A stretch of DNA of 42,683 nt from Flavobacteriales bacterium UBA3376 (GCA_002359055.1 DEQC01000016.1:1-42683); one strand, 5' to 3'; counted from the stretch's first letter, positions 1 to 8,101 are shown. Notes: generated by a model not told the origin, from the letters alone. Translations and numbers: made by a program.

Positions 1-146
1 TATTCAGCATTCTCAGATAAATCTCCTTTGTCCCTCGCCTCAGCAATTTGCTTAGAGATATTGGGCCTCTCAACTGATTCAAGATAATCTAACTCAGAAC
101 GTAATTTTTCTAAGCCTTCTTTCGTAACATATTGTATATTTGCCAT
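1..146 (-). CDS. greA: Transcription elongation factor GreA, N-terminal part (cut by window edge)
   Basis: Translating leftward from the ATG at 146 gives 48 residues beginning MANIQYVTKEGLEKL and ending in DKGDLSENAE. This is the GreA N-terminal coiled coil with its family signature: E-G/x-L-x-x-L at the start, then A-R-x-x-G-D-L-S-E-N-A-E-Y. GreA inserts its coiled-coil tip into the RNA polymerase secondary channel and stimulates cleavage of backtracked transcripts; the acidic tip residues (D, E of the DLSENAE stretch) are the ones that act there. The C-terminal FKBP-like domain lies outside the window. The start at 146 matches the family; an in-frame ATG at 200 would add 18 hydrophobic and basic residues not expected in GreA. 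The leader holds a -7 promoter element and a terminator-like hairpin, listed separately. Confidence 0.93.
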   Translation of the reverse strand, partial: MANIQYVTKEGLEKLRSELDYLESVERPNISKQIAEARDKGDLSENAE

Positions 147-160
147 GTCTAACCAATTTA

Positions 161-197
161 AAAAAAGAATAATCCTGCGGACTTTCCACAGGACTAT
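161..197 (-). terminator. Terminator-like hairpin in the greA leader (candidate attenuator)
   Basis: On the minus strand ATAGTCCTGTGG pairs with CCGCAGGATTAT across a five-base loop (plus coordinates 169-197). All twelve positions pair once two G-U wobbles are allowed. It is followed by TCTTTTTTT. In a plus-strand transcript the same two positions would be A-C mismatches, so the structure favours the greA transcript. It lies between the greA -7 element and the greA start codon, where it would act on greA itself. Confidence 0.6.
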
Positions 198-202
198 CAT
201 TG

Positions 203-210
203 CAAATATA
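203..210 (-). promoter_or_regulatory. Bacteroidota -7 element for greA
   Basis: Read leftward the sequence is TATATTTG followed by CA, an exact match to the Bacteroidota -7 consensus TAnnTTTG. It would start transcription near 197-200, giving a greA leader of about 50 nt. No convincing -33 TTG is visible at the usual 19-21 bp spacing. Confidence 0.6.
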
Positions 211-226
211 AGAAATAAATAATGGA

Positions 227-679
227 GTGAAAACAATAGGCGATAATATTTTGAAATTAGGCTCAATGCTTTTAATGGTTGGAATGTTGAGTTTTACGAC
301 AGCATGTAGCGAAAATGATGGGCAAAGAAGTTGTAATCCTGAATATTCTATCTCAGCATCGATCAATGTAAATTTACCACTTTATAGCGATTTGGAAAAT
401 GTAGGTTGGACTTATGTTGGAGGTCAAGGCACTGGTACAAGAGGTATTATAGTTGTGAAAACTTCGAGTGGTGGTTATAAAGCATATGATAGAAATGCTC
501 CACACCTTTGTCCTTCGACCCATTCAACTTTAGAAGTCGTTGACGATATAAAGTTATATTGCCCAGAAGATGGTGCTGAATGGATTTTACTCACTGGCGA
601 ACCTATAAAAATAGCCAATCGCTCACCAAGGGTTTATTCGGCATATAGAATAGGAGATATCATTACAATAACTAATTAA
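227..679 (+). CDS. Rieske-like outer lipoprotein
   Basis: A 150-residue protein with a hydrophobic N-terminus and a lipobox-like end (FTTAC, Cys27), so probably a lipoprotein. The body resembles the small Rieske-fold proteins common in Flavobacteria: an AYDRN strand (about residues 86-90), a first cluster-like motif CPSTH (95-99), and a second CPEDGAEW (112-119). True Rieske proteins use C-x-H and C-x-x-H to hold a 2Fe-2S cluster. Here the second histidine is absent and the first pair is spaced differently, so cluster binding is doubtful. The frame opens at GTG 227; the alternative ATG at 266 gives a shorter signal sequence with the same lipobox. It sits 12 bp upstream of the YbaB gene and is divergent from greA. 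Function unknown. Confidence 0.75.
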   Translation: MKTIGDNILKLGSMLLMVGMLSFTTACSENDGQRSCNPEYSISASINVNLPLYSDLENVGWTYVGGQGTGTRGIIVVKTSSGGYKAYDRNAPHLCPSTHSTLEVVDDIKLYCPEDGAEWILLTGEPIKIANRSPRVYSAYRIGDIITITN

Positions 680-691
680 ATTACTGTTACA

Positions 692-1009
692 ATGTTTGGA
701 AATATTATGGACATGATGAACAAGCTTCAAGCTGTTCAAGGGAAATTCGAAGAACTGAAAAATAGACTCGATGCACAACAATTTACTGAAACATCTTCTG
801 AGGGGCAACTTTCAATTACTTTGACCGAATTAGCTACCATCAAAGACATTCAGATCAATGACGAACTAATGTCGGACAAAGAACAATTGGAGGATCTTTT
901 GGTTGTAACTCTAAACAATGCCTTAGAAAAAGTTAAAAAGAATGCCATAGAAGAAGCAAAGAACACAGCCAAAGAAAACTTGCCTTCAATTCCAGGTTTG
1001 GGTTTATAA
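692..1009 (+). CDS. YbaB/EbfC family nucleoid-associated protein
   Basis: A 105-residue protein starting MFGNIMDMMNKLQ, with the helical N-terminus (D-M-M-x-K-L-Q-x-x-Q), the central beta strands (QLSITLTELATIKDIQI) and the C-terminal helix typical of YbaB/EbfC. These are small dimeric proteins that bind DNA without much sequence preference and are usually found by recR or dnaX; here it follows a lipoprotein gene instead. The length matches the family (100-110 residues). It is followed by a clear terminator. Confidence 0.88.
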   Translation: MFGNIMDMMNKLQAVQGKFEELKNRLDAQQFTETSSEGQLSITLTELATIKDIQINDELMSDKEQLEDLLVVTLNNALEKVKKNAIEEAKNTAKENLPSIPGLGL

Positions 1010-1032
1010 AAGTAAATTCTATTGAAAATATC

Positions 1033-1066
1033 AAAAGGGGTTAAATGAAAATTTAATCCCTTTTTT
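1033..1066. terminator. Bidirectional intrinsic terminator after ybaB-like gene
   Basis: AAAAGGGGTTAAAT and ATTTAATCCCTTTT form a 14-bp stem with a single G-T mismatch around a GAAA loop, flanked by A and T runs. It lies between the convergent YbaB-like and GNAT genes and can serve both. Confidence 0.88.
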
Positions 1067-1073
1067 GTATCAT

Positions 1074-1559
1074 TTAGCTGATAGGAACTTCAACTATATA
1101 AAGAAAATAATTACTGTTTTTGTGTTTTACTTTGTCTAAAACCTTAGCACCTCGATTTTTGAAGAAATTCAATCCGTTAGGGTCCAATAGTAAAGTGATG
1201 GCAATTACATTATTTTCCATCAGAAACTTTTTAGCATATTTAAACATTTCGGAACCATAACCTTTTCTCATATAAGGAGTATCTATCCAATATTGCGCAA
1301 CTCTGGTCACAGGTTTAATTTCCTCCAATGCAAAAAAACCAACGACCTCATCTTCCAACATGGCTTTGATGACTGTATGCGTATTCAGAAAATCTTCTGT
1401 GATGGTTAAACTTTGATTCCAAATTTCCATCGCTTCTTTCGAATATCCCCAATGGCGTTTTGAACGTTTTGCTACTCCGCTCAAGATTTCAGCATCATCT
1501 TTAGTTGCTTCTACATAAAGCATTTCCTCAGGTGGTAATTTTGAGTATTTCATAATCAA
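1074..1559 (-). CDS. GNAT family N-acetyltransferase
   Basis: A 161-residue protein with the GNAT fold order: N-terminal ATKDDAEILSGVA strand-helix, central strands carrying VVGFFALEE, motif A with RKGYGSEMFKYA (the acetyl-CoA pyrophosphate loop, R/Q-x-x-G-x-G/A, about residues 98-109), and motif B with DPNGLNFFKNRGA near residue 130. It should transfer an acetyl group from acetyl-CoA to an amine; the substrate cannot be told from sequence. Start codons at 1559 and 1553 are both plausible. The gene stands alone, convergent with the YbaB-like gene. Confidence 0.85.
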   Translation of the reverse strand: MIMKYSKLPPEEMLYVEATKDDAEILSGVAKRSKRHWGYSKEAMEIWNQSLTITEDFLNTHTVIKAMLEDEVVGFFALEEIKPVTRVAQYWIDTPYMRKGYGSEMFKYAKKFLMENNVIAITLLLDPNGLNFFKNRGAKVLDKVKHKNSNYFLYIVEVPIS

Positions 1560-1665
1560 TCAGTCTTTACAAGACAAGATACAAATTATTTTTATTATTA
1601 AAATGAAAATAAACTCATCGACTTTTTAGCTTAAATTATTTTATATAAAACCAATAATAAGAATT

Positions 1666-1673
1666 TATATTTG
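1666..1673 (+). promoter_or_regulatory. Bacteroidota -7 element for the ureohydrolase gene
   Basis: TATATTTG matches TAnnTTTG exactly and ends 19 bp before the start codon at 1693. No clear -33 TTG at the expected distance. Confidence 0.5.
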
Positions 1674-1692
1674 TTGAATTAATTTTAAAGAA

Positions 1693-2772
1693 ATGACCAA
1701 AGAAGAAATCATTCAACAATTTGATCCGAATCAACCAGGTTTATCCGATGCAACTTTGTATGGATTGCCGTTTTCTGCTGAACATAGCGATATTATCATA
1801 GTTCCAGTTCCGTGGGAAGTTACTGTGAGTTATGGAAACGGAGCTTCTGAAGGTCCAGAAGCTGTATTTGATGCGTCTTTTCAAGTCGATTTATTGCACC
1901 AAGAATTTCCGGACTTATGGAAATTAGGAATTTTTATGGATAAAGAAATTCCTAATTGGAAAGAAAAAAGTGATTCGTTTAAAAAAATAGCTCAACCCAT
2001 CATTCAAGCTTTGGAAAATGGTGAAATCATAGATGAAAACAATCTTTTAAAATCTGATTTAGATACTATCAATCGAGCGAGCGAAGAGTTTAATCAAGAA
2101 GTGAAAACAAAAGTTCTTCACTGGTTGAACCAGAATAAATTGGTTGGATTGTTGGGGGGCGATCATTCGACTCCTTTGGGATATTATCAAGCCCTATCTA
2201 TCAAATATGAAGAATTTGGGATTTTGCATTTGGATGCGCATATGGATTTGAGAAATGCTTACGAAGGTTTCGAACATTCTCACGCATCAATTATGAACAA
2301 TGCACTAAAAATTTCACAAATAAAAAAGATAGTTCAAGTGGGAATAAGAGATTTTTGTGAAGAAGAAGTCGATGCAGTGAAAAATTCAAAAGGTAGAGTG
2401 AAAGTTTTTACGGATATGGATTTCAAGAAATCTGAATTCGAAGGAGAAAATTGGAAAGAGCAGTGCGATAAAATAATTGCGGAATTGCCCAATAAAGTTC
2501 ATATAAGTTTCGACATTGATGCTTTGTATCAATGGTATTGCCCAAATACAGGAACGCCGGTTCCTGGAGGTTTATCTTTTGAGAAAGCAACTTATTTATT
2601 GATTTCTTTGGCAAATTCAGGAAAAGAAATCATAGGTTTCGACTTGGTAGAAGTTTCCCCGGGCGATGATGATTGGGATGGAAATGTCGGAGCGAGAATG
2701 TTGTTTTATCTATGTGGAGTTTTAGCGAAATCCAAAGGATTAAAGGTTGGGAATCGAATCGAATTCAATTAA
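1693..2772 (+). CDS. Agmatinase/arginase family ureohydrolase
   Basis: A 359-residue protein with all the manganese-binding motifs of the ureohydrolase superfamily: GGDHS (His158), LDAHMDLR (Asp181, His183, Asp185) and SFDID (Asp274, Asp276), plus a conserved acid in DLVEVSPG (Glu320). The TGTPVPGG stretch is also typical. Members hydrolyse a guanidino or formimino group, releasing urea or formamide. Arginase, agmatinase, guanidinobutyrase and formiminoglutamase share these motifs and I cannot choose between them; Bacteroidota homologues are usually labelled agmatinase family. It is longer than typical agmatinases (about 300) because of an insertion around residues 80-145. Phenylalanine hydroxylase lies directly downstream on the same strand, suggesting an amino-acid catabolism neighbourhood. 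Confidence 0.87.
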   Translation: MTKEEIIQQFDPNQPGLSDATLYGLPFSAEHSDIIIVPVPWEVTVSYGNGASEGPEAVFDASFQVDLLHQEFPDLWKLGIFMDKEIPNWKEKSDSFKKIAQPIIQALENGEIIDENNLLKSDLDTINRASEEFNQEVKTKVLHWLNQNKLVGLLGGDHSTPLGYYQALSIKYEEFGILHLDAHMDLRNAYEGFEHSHASIMNNALKISQIKKIVQVGIRDFCEEEVDAVKNSKGRVKVFTDMDFKKSEFEGENWKEQCDKIIAELPNKVHISFDIDALYQWYCPNTGTPVPGGLSFEKATYLLISLANSGKEIIGFDLVEVSPGDDDWDGNVGARMLFYLCGVLAKSKGLKVGNRIEFN

Positions 2773-2864
2773 CATATGATTTTAGAAGGTTTAACGCATT
2801 GACAATAAAAATTGTAAAATTAAAATTGTAACTTAGCTATTCGTTGAATTTAAAACAAACTACC

Positions 2865-4637
2865 ATGGCTTACGAAGAAAATGAAGTGTTAAAAAGATTA
2901 CCCGATCATTTAAGACAATTCATAAATAATCAAGATTATGACAGTTACACACCTATTGATCAGGCGGTGTGGCGCTATGTTATGCGTAAAAACGTTGATT
3001 ATCTTCAAAAAGTTGCCCATGAAAGTTATATTGGAGGATTAAAGAAAACAGGAATTTCAACGGAATATATTCCAAGTATGTATGGTATGAACCGTATTCT
3101 GAAAGATATCGGTTGGGCTGCTGTCGCAGTTGATGGATTCATTCCACCTACAGCTTTCATGGAATTTCAAGCATATAATGTACTTGTAATCGCTGAAGAC
3201 ATTCGTCAAATTCAAAACATAGAATATACACCTGCACCAGATATAATTCACGAATCAGCAGGTCATGCACCCATCATTGCAAATCCTGAATATGCTGAAT
3301 ATTTAAGGCGTTTTGGTGAAATTGGGAGCAAAGCGATTTCCTCAGCACAAGATTATGAAATGTATGAAGCGATTAGACATTTGTCAATCGTTAAAGAAGA
3401 TAGAGAAAGTGATCAAAAAGTAATCGATCGAGCAGAACAAAGAGTTTTGGATTTGCAAAATTCAATTACAGAATTGTCTGAAATGTCTAAAATCAGAAAT
3501 CTACATTGGTGGACGGTTGAATATGGTTTAATTGGAGATTTGAAAAATCCTAAAATTTACGGTGCCGGACTTCTTTCATCAATAGGTGAAAGTAAATGGT
3601 GCATGAGAGATGAAGTGAAAAAATTGCCATATGATCTTTCTGCTGCCGACGTGAATTTCGATATTACTCAACCTCAGCCTCAGTTATTTGTTACTCCAGA
3701 TTTTGCTCATTTGAATTTTATTTTGGAACAATTTGCGAATCAAATGGGATTGAGAAAAGGAGGAACTGAAGGAATTCAACAACTGATTGCTTCCAAAAAT
3801 TTAGGTACGATTGAATACAACACAGGAATTCAAGTTTCAGGTACTTTCAAACGAGTGATTACTGATAAACACAATCATCCAATTTATATTCAAACCGAAG
3901 GTCCAACTGCACTTTCTTATCACGAGAAAGAGTTGATCGGTCATGGAACAAATTCACATGCCCATGGCTTCGGATCTCCAGTTGGTAAATTGGAAAACAT
4001 CAATATCGCTATCGAAGATATGTCACCTTTTGATTTGGAAGCTTATAAAATCAGAGAAGGTGAGATGACTAAGTTGGAATTCGAAGGAGGAATTACCGTT
4101 GAAGGAGAAGTTATCACAGGTACGAGAAATCGAGCAGGAAAAGTTCTTATCGTGAGTTTCAAAAATTGTACAGTGAAACATTATGACGAAGTTTTATTCC
4201 ATCCTGATTGGGGAATTTATGATATGGCTATTGGAAAATCAATAGTCTCAGCTTTTGCTGGTCCAGCAGATCCAACTTCTTTTGATATGATCACCCACGA
4301 ATTAGAAACTAAAAATAGAAAAATAGAAATTACTCCAAAAGTTCAAAAGCAAAGAGATTTGTATAAAGAAGTAAGAGAAATTCGTGAAAATAATTCTGTT
4401 ACTGAAGAGAAGTTAGTTTCTATTTTCAATACAGTTCAACAAGAATATGCCGATGAATGGTTGTTGTTGGTTGAATTGTACGAATTGGCTTTCAAAGAAG
4501 ACTTTGAAATTCAATCTCAAATCAAATCTCATTTAGAAAATTTAGCGAAAAGCAATGAAAAAATTGCTCATCTCATTGAAGATGGAATTGATTTGGTGGG
4601 AAAATCTACTGAGTCTTTCGAGGTGTCAGTTTCTTAG
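2865..4637 (+). CDS. Phenylalanine 4-monooxygenase, long Bacteroidota form
   Basis: A 590-residue protein whose N-terminal half is the biopterin-dependent aromatic amino acid hydroxylase domain. The iron ligands are visible: HESAGH (His129 and His134) and the glutamate of WWTVEYGLI (Glu219). It would convert phenylalanine to tyrosine with tetrahydrobiopterin and oxygen. Compared with the short bacterial enzymes (about 260-300 residues) it has a 45-residue charged, coiled-coil-like insertion between the His pair and the Glu (about 165-210), and a C-terminal extension of roughly 270 residues (about 320-590) of unknown function. The frame is open from a TTG at 2844, but the ATG at 2865 fits the family. 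Its 3' end overlaps the convergent membrane-protein gene by 32 bp. Confidence 0.9.
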   Translation: MAYEENEVLKRLPDHLRQFINNQDYDSYTPIDQAVWRYVMRKNVDYLQKVAHESYIGGLKKTGISTEYIPSMYGMNRILKDIGWAAVAVDGFIPPTAFMEFQAYNVLVIAEDIRQIQNIEYTPAPDIIHESAGHAPIIANPEYAEYLRRFGEIGSKAISSAQDYEMYEAIRHLSIVKEDRESDQKVIDRAEQRVLDLQNSITELSEMSKIRNLHWWTVEYGLIGDLKNPKIYGAGLLSSIGESKWCMRDEVKKLPYDLSAADVNFDITQPQPQLFVTPDFAHLNFILEQFANQMGLRKGGTEGIQQLIASKNLGTIEYNTGIQVSGTFKRVITDKHNHPIYIQTEGPTALSYHEKELIGHGTNSHAHGFGSPVGKLENINIAIEDMSPFDLEAYKIREGEMTKLEFEGGITVEGEVITGTRNRAGKVLIVSFKNCTVKHYDEVLFHPDWGIYDMAIGKSIVSAFAGPADPTSFDMITHELETKNRKIEITPKVQKQRDLYKEVREIRENNSVTEEKLVSIFNTVQQEYADEWLLLVELYELAFKEDFEIQSQIKSHLENLAKSNEKIAHLIEDGIDLVGKSTESFEVSVS

Positions 4638-5058
4638 AGATTAAATCTGTAAGAAGACCACCCAACCAAGAAAAGAAAAATAAGACAGGCAAAATAGATA
4701 CTTCATACCAGGTCGGATGGCCTGGCGTGAAGATAACATCTAAATAAGCGATGATAAATAAAATAAATCCTACCAAAGCTGCATAAGCTTTCTTTGCTCG
4801 CTTGACGATGGCAGCAGTAATTAAACCTCCGAAAATTGCACCCAATCCACAAGAAAATAATAAGGAAGCAAAAAACTCTTCTTTTTTATCAGAGAATTTA
4901 GCTGAGTTAATCACTCTGTTCCAATGTTCGTATGGAAAAAGATTATAATCATTGTAAGGAATCCAACTTTCATTGACAGTTATTCCAAAACTAATGATAC
5001 CAAGGGCTGCAGCTAATCCTATGATTACTGCAATTGTATTTCGTAGTATAGTCGGCAT
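4606..5058 (-). CDS. Small four-helix membrane protein of unknown function
   Basis: A 150-residue protein with about four hydrophobic segments (roughly residues 5-27, 64-86, 90-110 and 119-140), a soluble loop after the first helix containing NESWIPYNDYNLFPYE, and a basic tail (KKLTPRKTQ). I do not recognise the family. It starts 2 bp after ridA ends and is downstream of lptD-ridA, so it is probably co-transcribed with them. Its last ten codons overlap the 3' end of the phenylalanine hydroxylase gene on the other strand. Confidence 0.7.
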   Translation of the reverse strand: MPTILRNTIAVIIGLAAALGIISFGITVNESWIPYNDYNLFPYEHWNRVINSAKFSDKKEEFFASLLFSCGLGAIFGGLITAAIVKRAKKAYAALVGFILFIIAYLDVIFTPGHPTWYEVSILPVLFFFSWLGGLLTDLISKKLTPRKTQ

Positions 5059-5060
5059 AA

Positions 5061-5438
5061 TTATATATGGGCAATCATTGAAATTTCAACCTTTACATCA
5101 CTTGGTAATTTTGCAACTTGTACAGTTTCTCTCGCTGGATAAACACCATCGGTAAAATAGGATGCGTAAATTTCATTGACAACTGCAAAATCATCCATGT
5201 CCTTTAAAAAAATTGTTGCTTTCACTACTTTTGAAAAATCTGAACCTGCTTCTGATAAAATCGCATCCAAATTCTTCATGACTTGATGAGTAGCTTCGGA
5301 AATTTCAGAAATAATCTCTCTTGTCTGTGGATCTGCTGGTATTTGACCTGAAATAAAAAGCAAATTGTCCAATGCGATGGCTTGACTATATGGTCCTATT
5401 GCCTGAGGGGCATTCTGTGTATGTATTGTCTTTTTCAT
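5061..5438 (-). CDS. ridA: RidA family enamine/imine deaminase
   Basis: A 125-residue protein, full length for the RidA/YjgF/UK114 family. It shows APQAIGPYSQAI at residues 10-21, FISGQIPADP in the first third, and the C-terminal ARETVQVAKLP stretch whose arginine binds the carboxylate of the substrate. RidA hydrolyses reactive 2-aminoacrylate and related enamines made by PLP enzymes, protecting other enzymes from damage. A -7 element ends only four bases before the ATG, so transcripts from it would have almost no leader. It follows lptD by 20 bp. Confidence 0.93.
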   Translation of the reverse strand: MKKTIHTQNAPQAIGPYSQAIALDNLLFISGQIPADPQTREIISEISEATHQVMKNLDAILSEAGSDFSKVVKATIFLKDMDDFAVVNEIYASYFTDGVYPARETVQVAKLPSDVKVEISMIAHI

Positions 5439-5442
5439 ATTA

Positions 5443-5450
5443 CAAATATA
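5443..5450 (-). promoter_or_regulatory. -7 element immediately upstream of ridA
   Basis: Read leftward TATATTTG, then TAAT, then the ridA ATG. The match to TAnnTTTG is exact. If used, transcription would start at or next to the start codon. Confidence 0.45.
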
Positions 5451-5458
5451 ATTAACTT

Positions 5459-8068
5459 TTAAAAGTTTCCTTGTCTTAATAAATTTGAAGCTCGTGAATC
5501 GTATTTCACTGCATCACTCAAAATAGTTGCTTTTATTCCGATGAAGAAGTCCCAAGTTTTGTATCGACCAAATGGTACCCAAGAAAAGGATAAATTGAAA
5601 CTTCTTAAATCTCTGTTGAAAGAAATTCTCGCTTGTGAGAATTCATTGGAACTAAAATCATAAGAAGTCGAAGTGCTTAAACTCCAATATGGCGTCGGAG
5701 AAATCGCAGCGTTGATAGCCAAAACAGAAGTGCTGTTTCCCTTTTTGGTGTTGAATCTCGAATAGTTGTGAGTGAAATTCAATCCAAGCCTCCAAGGTAT
5801 GCTGAAACGCGCATAATCCGATTCGTCAAAATAAAAATGCTCATTTCTGACATCTCCACGTTTATCGTATTCCTTGGCATCAAACCCTTTCGAACCAAAT
5901 GATTTATTGTCAAATGTATATCCGAAGTTTACGCTATAATTGGTCAATCTAAATCCTCCTAATTTATTGATTCTCGTTCCTATATCAGAACCTTCTTCGA
6001 AAACCATTTGATAAGGATCAAAAGTCGCTCTGAATTGTAAATTCAATCTTTGATTGAACAATCGCGTCATACCAGAAACATTGATAGGCGCTAAATTGAA
6101 TTCATCAACAGCCATATTATAGGATGAACTTATATCTAAATATTCGAAAATCTTGATTTTATCATAACCGGTAGAATCGGTTTTCGATTTAACTTTCATC
6201 TCCAAATTATTTCTCAAACCGAAGTTGATTGAAGCATTTTGCCCTGCAGTAGGTGCTCCATAAACTCCACCATCGAATCGAGAATAACGAATTTTTCTTC
6301 CATCTGCTCCTCTGTAATAATCATAATATCCCCATTCTTCTGATGCGAAATCGGGTCGATATCCAACACCAATTGTCGGTGAAATTACATGACGAATTCC
6401 TTTGATAGTTGCATTTTCCTTAGGAGAAATATAAGTTCCATATAGATTGGTCGAAATGTTCGCATTGATATTAAACATTCGATAAGAATCAAAACCATTG
6501 ATGTCGTGTTCAACAACTTTTTGCTCTTCTAAATCGTATTCTTTCTCAGTAGTTTTCAAATACCATACTTCATCATAACCTGCATTGATCGAAATAGGAA
6601 AATAGTTTCCAATCGTCGCACCTGTAGTCAAATTAATTTTATGTCTTGCACCGTTTTTCGCATTATCAAACATTCGATCAGTAAACGCGTCATCCTCATT
6701 GGTGTCAATTCTATTCACTAAATTCATATTATATCCTACGGCTATGTTCTTGATCAAACCTTTTTTACTTCCCACTTTCGGAGCAAATGGATAAATTCGA
6801 CTCATGTTAAAAGTCAATTGTGGCAAAGTGAACTGCATATTCGCAGGTTCATTTGAGCTTCTATTGTTGTTTTGATGGTGAGAAGCTACAACCGACATAG
6901 AAAATGGCGAATTTGGAAATGTTTTGTTGATCGAAATCGAGGAAGAAGTTGAATTGGTATAAACATCTCCATTGATAATATTGCTATTATTGATACTTTC
7001 TCTATAGTATTGAGAACTCGATAAATTCACATTGGCAGAGAAAATAAAATTTGGATTGGCTTTAGGATCCTGCGAATGATTCCAACTCAATCGATAGTTC
7101 GTCATTTTACTATAATCATCCAAACCTTTGATTCCTGTTATTCGATTTTCATGATCAAATCTGAAAGCGCCTGTAAATTTATATCTTTTCCTATAAGTGG
7201 AAGCCGCGTGAATTCCCCAACTTCCTTTGGTATAAAGTTCTCCAGTCAATGATATATCGACATAATCCTTAATCGGCAAGTAGAAACCCATTCCATCCAA
7301 ATAAAACCCAACATCTGCTCTTTCACCAAATGAAGGTAAAATGATTCCTGCCGAGCGATTTTCACCCATAGGAATGTATGCAAATGGCAAAGTCAAAGGC
7401 GTAGGAACATCATATATTCGCATATTGATAGGTCCAGTTACCATGGATTTGTTTTTTCCATCAATATATTTTGCTCTTCTTGTTCTTAAAACATAATCAG
7501 GTTCATCGGTTTTCTTTTCTTTGAAATAAGTATCGGTTGTATAATCCACACCACTGATATACATAACAGAATCGTTGACTCTTTTCACTCGATCACCTAT
7601 CATTGTACCTTCACCTTCTTCAATTCTTACATTATAAGCAGTTCCAGTTTTTGTATTGAAATTTATCTTAAAACTATGTTGTTCGTATTCTTTGCCACCT
7701 TGCTTGAATATAGTTGGCTCAATTAACATTCCTGTAGAATCCCTTTTACCATCGGCATAAACATCGCCTGTTTCCCAATTGATTTCAATATAGTCGGCAT
7801 GAATTTCCATATCGGTATATTTGACAACTGCATTTCTCAAAAAATAACTCATTTGATCTTTCCAACGATGGATTTGATCTTCTGAGTCATAAATCAAAAC
7901 ATCTTCCAATCGCTCTTGACGGACGGTATTAATTTTGATGGTATCAACTACGATATTACTACTGTCTATCGGAGTTTCGAGGTCATTTTTTTCTTGTGAA
8001 ATCCCCCAACTGTTGATAAACAATAGAAAAAATAATGTAAATAGATATTTAAAAAACTTTTTATGCAA
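5459..8068 (-). CDS. lptD: LPS-assembly outer membrane protein LptD
   Basis: An 869-residue protein with a signal peptide (about 1-25), an OstA/LptA-like beta-jellyroll region near residues 60-215 (TDMEIHADYIEINWETG, then VYADGK), and a long beta-barrel region with alternating aromatic strands ending in a terminal phenylalanine (LLRQGNF), as expected for outer membrane insertion. LptD with LptE inserts lipopolysaccharide into the outer leaflet. The Bacteroidota form is divergent from E. coli LptD but has this layout. It is divergent from the amidase gene with its own -7 element, and heads an apparent lptD-ridA-membrane protein operon. Confidence 0.88.
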   Translation of the reverse strand: MHKKFFKYLFTLFFLLFINSWGISQEKNDLETPIDSSNIVVDTIKINTVRQERLEDVLIYDSEDQIHRWKDQMSYFLRNAVVKYTDMEIHADYIEINWETGDVYADGKRDSTGMLIEPTIFKQGGKEYEQHSFKINFNTKTGTAYNVRIEEGEGTMIGDRVKRVNDSVMYISGVDYTTDTYFKEKKTDEPDYVLRTRRAKYIDGKNKSMVTGPINMRIYDVPTPLTLPFAYIPMGENRSAGIILPSFGERADVGFYLDGMGFYLPIKDYVDISLTGELYTKGSWGIHAASTYRKRYKFTGAFRFDHENRITGIKGLDDYSKMTNYRLSWNHSQDPKANPNFIFSANVNLSSSQYYRESINNSNIINGDVYTNSTSSSISINKTFPNSPFSMSVVASHHQNNNRSSNEPANMQFTLPQLTFNMSRIYPFAPKVGSKKGLIKNIAVGYNMNLVNRIDTNEDDAFTDRMFDNAKNGARHKINLTTGATIGNYFPISINAGYDEVWYLKTTEKEYDLEEQKVVEHDINGFDSYRMFNINANISTNLYGTYISPKENATIKGIRHVISPTIGVGYRPDFASEEWGYYDYYRGADGRKIRYSRFDGGVYGAPTAGQNASINFGLRNNLEMKVKSKTDSTGYDKIKIFEYLDISSSYNMAVDEFNLAPINVSGMTRLFNQRLNLQFRATFDPYQMVFEEGSDIGTRINKLGGFRLTNYSVNFGYTFDNKSFGSKGFDAKEYDKRGDVRNEHFYFDESDYARFSIPWRLGLNFTHNYSRFNTKKGNSTSVLAINAAISPTPYWSLSTSTSYDFSSNEFSQARISFNRDLRSFNLSFSWVPFGRYKTWDFFIGIKATILSDAVKYDSRASNLLRQGNF

Positions 8069-8078
8069 ACTAATTACT

Positions 8079-8086
8079 TATTTTTG
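8079..8086 (+). promoter_or_regulatory. -7 element for the amidase operon
   Basis: TATTTTTG (then CG) matches TAnnTTTG. A transcript would begin near 8091-8093, which argues for an ATG start at 8131 or 8143 rather than the GTG at 8098. Confidence 0.5.
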
Positions 8087-8101
8087 CGTTTAAAATTGTG
8101 T

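Noticed and set aside
146..200. In-frame ATG at 200 that would extend GreA by 18 residues
   Set aside because: The extra residues are hydrophobic and basic and unlike any GreA N-terminus, and the ATG sits at or before the likely transcription start.
222..230. ATG at 222 just upstream of the Rieske-like lipoprotein
   Set aside because: It reads Met-Glu-stop, so it is not the start of the lipoprotein.
2802..2832. ACAAT/ATTGT hairpin and repeated AAAATTGTAA before the phenylalanine hydroxylase gene
   Set aside because: Five-base stem with no T-run; not convincing as terminator or operator.
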